A DNA stretch of 64,000 bases. Origin: Prado023 sp963777855 (GTDB taxonomy: Bacteria; Actinomycetota; Actinomycetes; S36-B12; CAIYMF01). The notes under the pieces are model-generated. The model made no database searches. It worked only from the letters and a program-made list of their open reading frames with translations, and was not told where the DNA came from. How positions within the stretch are numbered: position 1 is the first letter of the stretch; every line of letters begins with the position of its first letter. Below are positions 56,819 to 64,000 of the stretch, one piece after another. The position numbers and the translations under genes are program-made. The stretch covers positions 1 to 64,000 of the forward strand of contig CAVZRW010000016.1 of assembly GCA_963777855.1 (NCBI GenBank), in the 5' to 3' direction.

Positions 56819-58082
56819 CTAGGCGGCTGTCATCGCCTCGTCCACGGCGGCCGCGTCGTCCTCGCGGCCCGGGGTCTTCAGGTCCCACTTGCGGATCGCG
56901 AAGCGGAACACGAAGTAGTAGATCACTGCGAACACTGCCCCGATCAGCAACAGGAACAACGGCTTGGTCGCCTTGCCGAAGTTCAGGACGTAGTCGAAGG
57001 CGCCGGCGGAGAAGGTGAACCCGCTGCGGGCCCCCAACCCGTAGCTGACGGCCATCGACAGGCCCGTGAACAGTGCGTGCATCACGTAGAGCAGCGGTGC
57101 GACGAACATGAACGAGAACTCCAGCGGCTCGGTGACGCCGGTGAGGAACGCGGTCAGGGCGGCGGCCGGCAGCACGCTGGCGGCGACCTTGTCCTTGGCC
57201 TCGTGCACCATGGCGAACGCCGCGGCTGGGAGCGCGAACATCATGATGGGGAAGAAGCCGGTCATGAACAGGCCGTACTTCTCGTGGTCGACGGTGGCGT
57301 TGAAGAAGCAGTTCAGGTCACCGGCCGGTGGTCCCGGTGGCCGTCGGGCACTCCGGGGCCTGGAACCACACGAACGAGTTGATGATGTGGTGCAGGCCCG
57401 TCGGGATCAGCAACCGGTTGACCACGCCGTAGACGCCGGCACCCAGGGGCCCGTTGTCGTACATCCATTCGGCGGCGCTGTTCAGCGCGTCGCCGATCGG
57501 CGGCCACATGAAGCCGAACAGGATGGCCCACGCGATGGCGGCGACGGCGGCCAGCATCGGAACCAGACGGCGGCCGCTGAAGAAGGCCAGGGCCTGGGGC
57601 AGCTTCGTGCGGTGGTACCGCTGCCACAGCAGGGCGGCGGTGATGCCGATCACGATGCCGCCGAACACGCCCGGATCCACCGTCTCGGCCGGCGGGATCT
57701 TGACCTTGTCGGCGAAGTCGGAGTTGGCGATGGCCTCCTGCAGGGCCTCGTCGGGGGTGGCGAAGTAGGTCAGGACGTTCTTGAACACCAGATACCCGAC
57801 GAGGCCGGCCACAGCCGTGGACCCGTCGGACTTCTTCGCGAACCCGACCGCGACGCCCACCGCGAAGAGCATCGCGAGGTTGTCGAAGATCGCCCCACCG
57901 GCCAGGCTCAGGATCTGGAACGGCGGCCAGACACCGCCGAGGAGATCGTCCTGCCCGAGCCGCAGGAGCAGGCCCGCGGCCGGCAGGACGGCGATGGGCA
58001 GCATCAGGCTCTTGCCGATGCGTTGCAGGACGGCGAAGACGCTGCTGCCTGCGCTCTTGGTGTTGACTGAAGAACTACTCAT
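56819..58082 (-). CDS. PTS GlcNAc/glucose-family EIIC permease (one frame break)
   Basis: About 421 residues from ATG 58082 (AAGGG upstream). Typical EIIC sequence: LQRIGKSLMLPIAVLPAAGL, then LRLGQDD, GLHHIINSFVWFQAP, FFPIMMFALPAAAFAMVHEA and GVTEPLEFSFMFVAPLLYVM. The two parts lie in different frames that meet near 57325. It lacks EIIB and EIIA domains; the EIIB at 43788-44021 is the obvious partner. It would import and phosphorylate N-acetylglucosamine or a related hexose, feeding NagB. Confidence 0.88.
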
Positions 58083-58273
58083 GTGGCCCTTCCCGCCCCG
58101 AGTGTCTCTCGGCGCTACCGTGCGCAGTGGGCAACGTACTCCCGCGGCGGTCGCCAATCCTGCTGACACATGCACTGAGAGTGAACAAGTTCTCCGGTGC
58201 AACGGCGCCGCGCCCTGCAGGGTTCGATCGGCGAGCGGCGGGTGCCGGATGTCGCGCCGGCTGATCGCGTACG

Positions 58274-59251
58274 GTGGCGGCTGTGCCGGTGACCGACCCG
58301 CCCGATCCTTCGCCCCCGGGGCCGCCGTCCGGGACCCCGTTCGGGCCGGCGGCCCGTCTGGCTTGCGGCTCTGCGGCCGCCGTCACCTTCCTGGCCCTCT
58401 TCGGGCTGTGGAACCGCGAGAACGCCGACTCACAGGCGGCGACGCAGGCCGATGCCCCCTCGGGTCTGTTCCTGGCCTCGCAGGCCTCGGGCACCTCGCT
58501 GGCCTCGGTGGCCCGCGTCACGGGCTTCGACGAGCACTGCACCGCGTGGCTGCTCGAGACCGGGGCAGCAGCCCGGGCTCAGGCGTACGCCGTCACCAGC
58601 GGGAGGTGCGTGGGCGCGCTGGATCCCGCGACGCCGGTCGTCGGACGGGCTGTCGAGGGGGTCACGGCCGGGTTCCGGGCGTTCGCCCCGCTGACGAAGG
58701 CGGCCGAGCCGACGCTGCTCCCGGTGCCCGTGGACGAGGTGGTGTGGGCCACCTCGGGGTCGACCGACCTGGCGGTGCTGCGCCTGGGGGCCACCTACGC
58801 CGAGCTGGCCGCGGCCGGCGTCGACCCGATCCGCCCGGTGGCCGCGCCGGTCGAGGGCACCCGGACCCTGGTGGCGGGGGTGCCCATCGCAGGAATCGCG
58901 CCCGAGGAGCAGTTCCTGCGCGGTGCCACGTGCACCCTGGGCAGTGCGGTCGACGTGCGCGAGGGCCGCTGGTCGTGGCCCCGGCTGCGCGCCTCGGACT
59001 GCGGCGGGATCCTCGGCGGCTCGGCGGGCTCACCCGCGTTCTCCCCGGCCGGCGAGGCCGTCGCGATGGTGACGACCACGACGATCGGGGCCCCGCCGCA
59101 GGCCGACTGTGCGGTCGGCCGGCCCTGCGAGGTGCGCGACGGCCAGGTCCGCGTGGTTCCTGACACCACGTACCTGGTGGCCGTGGACGCGCTGGCGGGC
59201 TGCTTCCCCGACGGATCATTCTCCGCCGACGAGGGGTGCGCCCTGCGCTGA
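58274..59251 (+). CDS. Trypsin-fold serine protease-like membrane-anchored protein, catalytic His replaced
   Basis: 325 residues from GTG 58274. One N-terminal membrane helix (ARLACGSAAAVTFLALFGLW). The external part has the chymotrypsin layout: CTAWLL...AYAVTSGRCVG (His position), STDLAVLRLGATY (Asp region) and CGGILGGSAGSPAFSPAG (Ser in GSAGSP). The usual 'TAAHC' reads TSGRC, so the catalytic His is missing and the oxyanion 'GDSG' reads GSAG. It may be a pseudoprotease or use a different residue. Divergent from EIIC; no functional link is evident. Confidence 0.6.
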   Translation: MAAVPVTDPPDPSPPGPPSGTPFGPAARLACGSAAAVTFLALFGLWNRENADSQAATQADAPSGLFLASQASGTSLASVARVTGFDEHCTAWLLETGAAARAQAYAVTSGRCVGALDPATPVVGRAVEGVTAGFRAFAPLTKAAEPTLLPVPVDEVVWATSGSTDLAVLRLGATYAELAAAGVDPIRPVAAPVEGTRTLVAGVPIAGIAPEEQFLRGATCTLGSAVDVREGRWSWPRLRASDCGGILGGSAGSPAFSPAGEAVAMVTTTTIGAPPQADCAVGRPCEVRDGQVRVVPDTTYLVAVDALAGCFPDGSFSADEGCALR

Positions 59252-59465
59252 TCCGCGGGCCGCCGGGGTCGTGCGGACCGGGGTCGTGCGGGCCGCCATG
59301 CGCGTGCGGGACCGGGGTCGTGGAGGGCGCGCATGATCGACGCCTCCCCCTCGGCAGACCCTCCGCGCTCGGGCGAGATCCTCCGCATCGCCGGGGAGGA
59401 TCCTGCCCCGCGAGGAGGGCTTTGGCGGGGGGATGGGGGCGGGGGGCTGGCGTAGTGTCGTGGCC

Positions 59466-60283
59466 ATGATCGATTCCCCGGCGCCGGTGGCCGCCGAGGC
59501 CCCAGGCGTGCGGATCACGGCCTGCCCGCGCGGGGCCCACCTGATGACCTGGACCACCGACGGCGTGGAGCGGCTGTGGATGTCGCCGCTGTCCGGGTGC
59601 GGTGGGGCGCAGGCGATCCGCGGCGGGGTCCCGGTGCTCTTCCCCCAGTTCGGCACGTTCGGCCCGCTGGCCAAGCACGGCTTCGCCCGGACCGAGCTGT
59701 GGCAGCAGGTCGAGCCGCCCGCGGAGCAGGGCCGGGCGGTGCTCGGTTTCGAGCTGAAGGACTCCCCGAGCACTCGCGCGGTCTGGGATCACGGGTTCCA
59801 CGCGCGGCTGGTCGCCTCCGCCTCCGCCGACCGAGCTGCGGATGACGCTGACCGTGACGAACACGGGGCACGAGACGATCCGGTTCACCGGTGGCCTGCA
59901 CGGCTACTTCGCGATCGCCGATCCCGAGGCCCTGGATCTCCGGGCTCGCGGGCTGCCGCCAGTGGGACGGGATCTCCACCGAGCACCCCCGTTTCACCCT
60001 CGACCTCGGTGGGAGCATCCGGGCCCTCGACGAGCAGGACCGGGTGATTCACGGAGCGCTGGCCCCGATCGTCCTGCACGACGCGGTGCTCGGCGAGCTG
60101 CGGGTGCACGCCGACGGGTTCAGCAACCGGGTGGTGTGGAACCCCGGTGCGGGCCACCACCTGCCCGACGTGCCTGCTGGCGGCGAGGCAGGGTTCGTGT
60201 GCATCGAGCCGGCGGCCGTCACGCCGGTCACGCTCCCCGGCGGCGGCATCTGGGAGGGTCGCCAGGTCGTCGAGGTGCGCTGA
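59466..60283 (+). CDS. D-hexose-6-phosphate mutarotase-like epimerase (two frame breaks)
   Basis: Starts at ATG 59466. The protein reads GAHLMTWTTDGVERLWMSPL, then GVPVLFPQFGTFGPLAKHGF with ARTELW (the conserved HGFAR active-site segment), FTGGLHGYFAIAD, and NRVVWNPGAGHHLPDVP. These match the YeaD-like hexose-6-phosphate mutarotases. Parts lie in three frames, with changes near 59835 and 59955. About 272 residues. It equilibrates anomers of sugar phosphates and would support the PTS and GH3 branches. Confidence 0.82.
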
Positions 60284-60446
60284 CCTCGTGGCGGGGTGCG
60301 GGGGTGGCGGGACCGCGCTCCGCGGGGGTGGCTGAGCCCGAGGCGGCGCGGCCCTGCGCACGCGGGATGAGCCGGTGGTGGCGGCCTTCGGGCGCCGGGC
60401 TACTGTCGGGGCCGATCCCGACCCGACGCGCCCGTGAGGACTGCCC

Positions 60447-61136
60447 ATGACCGACCTGATCACCTACCAGTTCGACGAGGGCATCGCGACCCTCACCCTG
60501 AGCAACGGCAAGGTGAACGCCGTCTCGCCCGAGGTCATCGCCGCCTTCCACCGCGCGCTCGACCGGGCCCAGGCCGACGCGGCCGTCGTGGTCCTGACCG
60601 GCCAGCCGGGGATCCTGTCCGGGGGGTACGACCTCACCGTCATGAGGTCCGGGCCGCAGAACGCGATCGACCTGGTCGCCGCCGGCTCGGGCCTGGCCAG
60701 GCGGATGCTGGCCCACCCGTTCCCGATCGTGGTGGCCTGCCCGGGGCACGCCGTGGCCAAGGGGGCGTTCCTGCTGCTCTCGGCTGACTACCGCGTGGGC
60801 GCCGACGGCCCGTTCCGGATCGGCCTCAACGAGGTGCAGATCGGGATGACCATGCACCACGTGGGCATCGAGCTCGCCCGCGACCGGCTCAATCGCTCCT
60901 ACTTCAACCGCGCGGTGATCAACGCCGAGATGTTCGAGCCCGCCGAGGCGGTTCGGGCCGGGTTCCTCGACGCCGTCGTGGCCCCCGAGGAGCTGATGCC
61001 GGCTGCCATCGCGGTGGCCGAGCAGATGAAGAAGCTGAGCATGACCGCGCACGCGAACACCAAGGTGAAGGCGCGCAGGGCATTCCTCGAGACCCTCGAC
61101 GCGGCCATCGAGGAGGACAAGCTCCACGCCCTGTAG
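60447..61136 (+). CDS. Crotonase/enoyl-CoA hydratase family protein
   Basis: 229 residues. Crotonase features: GIATLTLSNGKVNAVSPEVI, GQPGILSGGYDLTVM (oxyanion loop, usual 'FSAGxDL'), PGHAVAKGAFLLLSADYRVG and IGLNEVQIGM. The sequence is that of short enoyl-CoA hydratase-like proteins without an extra domain. GAFLLL matches the family's second oxyanion motif. The glutamates of canonical hydratases are partly kept (NEVQIG). No other fatty-acid gene is nearby, so the substrate is open. Confidence 0.83.
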   Translation: MTDLITYQFDEGIATLTLSNGKVNAVSPEVIAAFHRALDRAQADAAVVVLTGQPGILSGGYDLTVMRSGPQNAIDLVAAGSGLARRMLAHPFPIVVACPGHAVAKGAFLLLSADYRVGADGPFRIGLNEVQIGMTMHHVGIELARDRLNRSYFNRAVINAEMFEPAEAVRAGFLDAVVAPEELMPAAIAVAEQMKKLSMTAHANTKVKARRAFLETLDAAIEEDKLHAL

Positions 61137-61274
61137 CTCGCCGCGGCGCGCAGCCTCCCCCCGCGCAGCCTCCCCCTCACGCGACCCTCCCGTTCGGGTC
61201 ACAGCCTCCCTGCTCGGGCGGGCGATCTGCTCGGGCTGGGCCCCGAGGTCCCGGGGTGGGTCCAATGGCTGTTC

Positions 61275-61538
61275 GTGATGATGGGTGCCCGCTTCCTGGG
61301 ATACGCGTACGGGATGCTCGCAGCGGCACGGAACCCCGTGGCCCACGAGTCCTGGATCAACGCCATGATCGTCATCCAGGTCATCGACTGGGTCGCCACC
61401 GTCGGCTACCTGATGACCGGGGACCTGCCCGCGGCCAATGTGGCCAGCGCCCTCGTCCTGCCCGTCCTGTTCGTCGCCGGCCTGACGTGGTGGCATCCCC
61501 GGCGGGTGTCAGTCCCGAGCGCAGTCGCCGTCGGGTGA
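61275..61538 (+). CDS. Short membrane protein, probably N-terminally truncated
   Basis: 87 residues from GTG 61275. Three hydrophobic helices, for example MIVIQVIDWVATVGYLMTGD and VASALVLPVLFVAGLTWW. The same frame continues upstream as LGPEVPGWVQWLFV without a start codon. The protein has probably lost its N-terminus, or a frame break hides it. I do not recognise the family. Convergent with the nitronate monooxygenase gene. Confidence 0.45.
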   Translation: MMMGARFLGYAYGMLAAARNPVAHESWINAMIVIQVIDWVATVGYLMTGDLPAANVASALVLPVLFVAGLTWWHPRRVSVPSAVAVG

Positions 61539-61610
61539 GGAGCTCGAGCGCGAAGGACGGCCAGGATCGCCGCCAACCCCGCCGACGGGAATCCGGCCGC
61601 GCGGTGCCGG

Positions 61611-62600
61611 TCAGCCAGCAGCGTCCTGGTCGAGCATCCCGCCGAGCCGGCCCCGGATGATCTCCTCAGCCTCGGCCATGATCCGGTCGATCAGCTCCTT
61701 GCACGTCGGGATGTCGTGGATCAGCCCGGCGACCATGCCGCACGACCAGGCGCCGGCGTCCATGTCACCCTCGATCATGATCCGCGGGTAGACCCCGGCG
61801 ACCTGCTCGATGATGTCCTCGAAGGCCAGGCTCGACCCCAGCTCCTTCTCCTTGGCGAGCAGCTGCTCGACGGCGGCGTTGACCATGACCCGCTCGGTGT
61901 TGCGCAGCGGGCGCATGACCAGTCGGGTGTCGAGCTCGGAGGCGGCCACGATCGCGTCCTTGACTCGCTGGTGGACCGGCGCCTCCTGGGTGGCGATGAA
62001 GCGCGTGCCCATGTTGATCCCGTCGGCGCCCATCGCCAGCGAGGCCACCAGGCTGCGCCCGTCGGCCTGACCGCCGGAGGCGACGAACGGGATCTCGAGC
62101 TCGTCGGCGGCGCGGGGCAGCAGGATCATGTTGGGCACGTCGTCCTCGCCCGGGTGCCCGCCGCACTCGAACCCGTCGACCGAGACGGCGTCGCAGCCGA
62201 TCGACTGGGCCTTGAGCGCGTGGCGAACCGAGGTGCACTTGTGGATCACCGTCACCCCGGCGCCCTTGAGGTAGGGCAGCACAGCCTCGGGGTTGCGCCC
62301 GGCGGTCTCGACCACGGGCACCCCGCCCTCGATGATCGCCCGGACGTAGCCGGGGTAGTCCGGCGAGGCGACGGTGGGCAGGAACGTGAGGTTCACGCCG
62401 AACGGCTTGTCGGTCATCTCCCGGCAGCGGGCGATCTCGGCGGCCAGGGCCTGAGGGGTGCGCTGGGTGAGGCCCGTGATGATGCCCAGCCCGCCGGCGT
62501 TGGAGACCGCCGCGGCGAGCTCGGCGAACCCGACGTAGTGCATGCCGCCCTGGATGATGGGGTGCTCGATGCCGAGCAGTTCCGTGATGCGTGTCCTCAT
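61611..62600 (-). CDS. Nitronate monooxygenase-like FMN-dependent enzyme
   Basis: 329 residues from ATG 62600. A TIM barrel with the NMO/2-nitropropane dioxygenase motifs HPIIQGGMHYVGFAELAAAV, CTSVRHALKAQSIGCDAVSV, GFECGGHPGED and GGQADGRSLVASLAMGADGI, then NMGTRF (FMN phosphate site). It oxidises alkyl nitronates, or serves a related flavin-dependent role. A very strong hairpin separates it from the upstream lacI gene, so it probably has its own promoter. Confidence 0.88.
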   Translation of the reverse strand: MRTRITELLGIEHPIIQGGMHYVGFAELAAAVSNAGGLGIITGLTQRTPQALAAEIARCREMTDKPFGVNLTFLPTVASPDYPGYVRAIIEGGVPVVETAGRNPEAVLPYLKGAGVTVIHKCTSVRHALKAQSIGCDAVSVDGFECGGHPGEDDVPNMILLPRAADELEIPFVASGGQADGRSLVASLAMGADGINMGTRFIATQEAPVHQRVKDAIVAASELDTRLVMRPLRNTERVMVNAAVEQLLAKEKELGSSLAFEDIIEQVAGVYPRIMIEGDMDAGAWSCGMVAGLIHDIPTCKELIDRIMAEAEEIIRGRLGGMLDQDAAG

Positions 62601-62628
62601 GGGGCAGACGATGCCACGGCCGATCCCC

Positions 62629-62677
62629 GCGCCCGTGCCCGCCCCCCGATGGAACCTCGGGGGGCGGGCACGGGCGC
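62629..62677 (-). terminator. Perfect 21-bp hairpin after the second lacI gene
   Basis: GCGCCCGTGCCCGCCCCCCGA is followed, after TGGAACC, by its exact reverse complement. It starts 4 bp after the lacI stop and ends 29 bp before the nitronate monooxygenase start. A terminator, possibly working in both orientations. Confidence 0.8.
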
Positions 62678-62680
62678 GGA

Positions 62681-63740
62681 TCAGGCCGACTCGCGCACCA
62701 CCAGGCGGACCGGCAGGATCAGGTGGTCCACGTCCGTCAGGTCCGGGATGTCGGGGTCGCTGGCCACCTCGAGGTCGGCGCGGTGCCGGGCCAGGTACAG
62801 CCGGACCATCGCCCGGCCCTGCAGCACGGGGTCCTGACGCACCGTGGTCAGGGGCGGCTCGGTCGCTGTCGCGACATTCGTTGTCGTCGAAGCCCACGAG
62901 GGCGACGTCCTCGGGCACCCGCCGCCCGGCCTGGCGCAGCGTGCTGAGCGCTCCGAGGGCGGTGAGGTCCGAGGCGGCGAACAGCCCGTCGAGGTCGGGC
63001 GCACGCTGCAGCAGTCGCGCGGTCGCCGCCTCGCCGCCGAGTTGGGTGAAGTCCCCGTGCTCGACGAGTCGCTCGTCGAAGACTTGTCCGAGGCCGGAGC
63101 GGAAGCCCTCGAGCCGGTCCATCCCGGCGGTCATGTCCTGGGGGCCGGTGATGGTGCCGATGCGGCGCCGACCGATCGCCAGGAGGTGCTCGGCGGCCGC
63201 GGCGGCGCCGAGCTGGTTGGCGTTGTCGACGTAGGCCGCGGCAGCGTCGCCATGCAGGGGCCGGCCCCCGAACACCAGCGGGATCCCGGCCTCGTCGAGC
63301 ATCTCGAGCAGTGAGTCGTCGCCGGCATGCTCCGAGATCAGCAGCACGCCGTCCACCGGGCCGGCGCGCAGGTAGCGCTTCACGCGATCGAGGTCCTCGA
63401 CCGTCTGGGCCATGAGCAGCACGAGCTGCAGGCCCACCCGGTTGGTCTCCTGGCTGATCCCACGCACGATCCCGCTGAAGAAGGGGTCGCCGAACACCCG
63501 GGCGTCAGGCTCGGAGGCCAGCAGTGCGATGGCGTCGGTGCGGCGGGTCATCAGCGAACGGGCCGCCTGGTTGGGCACGTAGCCCAGCTCGTCGATGGCG
63601 CGCTCGACACGCTCGCGCAGGGGGGCGGCCACGCTGGACTGGGCGTTGACGACACGTGAGACGGTCGCCCGGGACACGCCTGCCCGAGCCGCCACGTCCT
63701 CCAGGTTGGGGCGGCTCGGCCCCTTGGCCGATGCCGGCAC
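62681..63740 (-). CDS. LacI-family transcriptional repressor (second copy, one frame break)
   Basis: Start taken as GTG 63740 (GGGAGGG upstream); ATG 63809 is an alternative that adds 23 residues. The helix-turn-helix is at the start (NLEDVAARAGVSRATVSRVV, and YVPNQAARSLM). The sensor domain includes FGDPFFSGIVRGISQETNRV and ALVGFDDNE. The frame changes near 62875, and the end LPVRLVVRESA is in another frame. It is a close paralogue of the LacI at 44357 and may recognise the same or a similar palindrome. It borders the right side of the sugar island. Confidence 0.88.
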
Positions 63741-63920
63741 TATCACCCTCCCGCTCGCGGTTGACCCGCCGTCGACGCGTTCTTCTGCTGCGCATGCTAT
63801 CGGCTTCACCGACCCCGGTCGGGATTGTCGGGTTCGCCGGCCACGGTCCGGCGTGCCGGAGCGAGGCGGGGCTGGGGAACGCCGGGGCTGGGCGTGCGGG
63901 CGGGGGCGGGGAGGAGCGAG

Positions 63921-63950
63921 GTGACGCGAGGTGACGCGAGGTGACGCGAG
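63921..63950. repeat. Three tandem copies of a 10-bp sequence
   Basis: GTGACGCGAG is repeated three times exactly, 180 bp upstream of the second lacI start, with no gene in the last 190 bp of the window. Confidence 0.8.
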
Positions 63951-64000
63951 GGGCCTGATCGATCTGCGACGTATGCTCGGCGGACGCTGCCGGTCAGTCG

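Noticed and set aside
61611..63809. A natural LacI-nitronate monooxygenase fusion protein
   Set aside because: The frame joins only because of an indel in lacI near 62875. The correct LacI end (LVVRESA and stop), a terminator and a normal start codon for the enzyme lie between them.
63921..63950. A CRISPR array or origin iterons
   Set aside because: Three exact 10-bp units without spacers or AT-rich DNA. It is only a short tandem repeat. No CRISPR array was seen anywhere in the window.

Overview
The window is high-GC DNA with the gene content of an actinobacterium: a DUF2510 protein, a MalT/LAL-type LuxR regulator, an HTH/Clp-N gene pair, an RskA-type anti-sigma factor, LacI-controlled ABC sugar uptake and a split GlcNAc-type PTS. 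A Micrococcales-like host is my guess; no rRNA or complete tRNA gene is present to settle it. Start codons are often GTG, and Shine-Dalgarno sites are strong where genes are not overlapped.

Layout. (1) 1-10245, minus strand: an insecticidal-type toxin complex (Tc). A fused TcB-TcC gene is followed by a TcA-like gene that runs off the left edge. (2) 10640-11100: the right end of the element that probably carries it, made of a broken tyrosine integrase, a 45-bp copy of the 3' half of tRNA-fMet (attachment site) and hairpins. (3) 11-22.7 kb: an accessory zone with a methyltransferase, an NmrA-like reductase, a hydrolase, vapBC flanked by similar direct repeats, gene remnants, a glycine-zipper peptide with a membrane partner, a large Het-C/beta-propeller/LysM protein, HNH, and a Clp-N/HTH pair with twin palindromic operators. 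(4) 22.9-35.6 kb: a LAL regulator with two small partners, Nudix, a PEP-synthase-like protein with a PlsY-like protein, an ABC exporter and hydrolases. (5) 35.7-38.4 kb: a probable redox operon, thioredoxin-like lipoprotein > CcdA > ECF sigma > anti-sigma. (6) 39-41.7 kb: small membrane proteins and a DUF2975/XRE pair with an AT-rich operator. (7) 41.9-63.7 kb: a carbohydrate island with cutC, nagB, PTS EIIB, LacI, ABC permeases and binding protein, a large glycosidase/phosphorylase-like protein, DUF4380, a lipoprotein, GH3, PTS EIIC, a mutarotase and a second LacI. Identical GAGAGCGCTCTC palindromes tie several of these promoters together.

How it works together (inference). The sugar island imports an oligosaccharide through the lipoprotein-dependent ABC system and cleaves it with the large cytosolic enzyme and GH3. 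It imports hexosamine through the EIIB/EIIC pair and feeds it to glycolysis through NagB. LacI repression acts at the shared palindromes.

Caution. About fifteen otherwise well-conserved genes change reading frame one or more times, with homology continuing in the next frame. This looks like uncorrected indels in the assembly rather than mass pseudogenisation. Such genes are reported as one CDS from true start to true stop, with the breaks noted.
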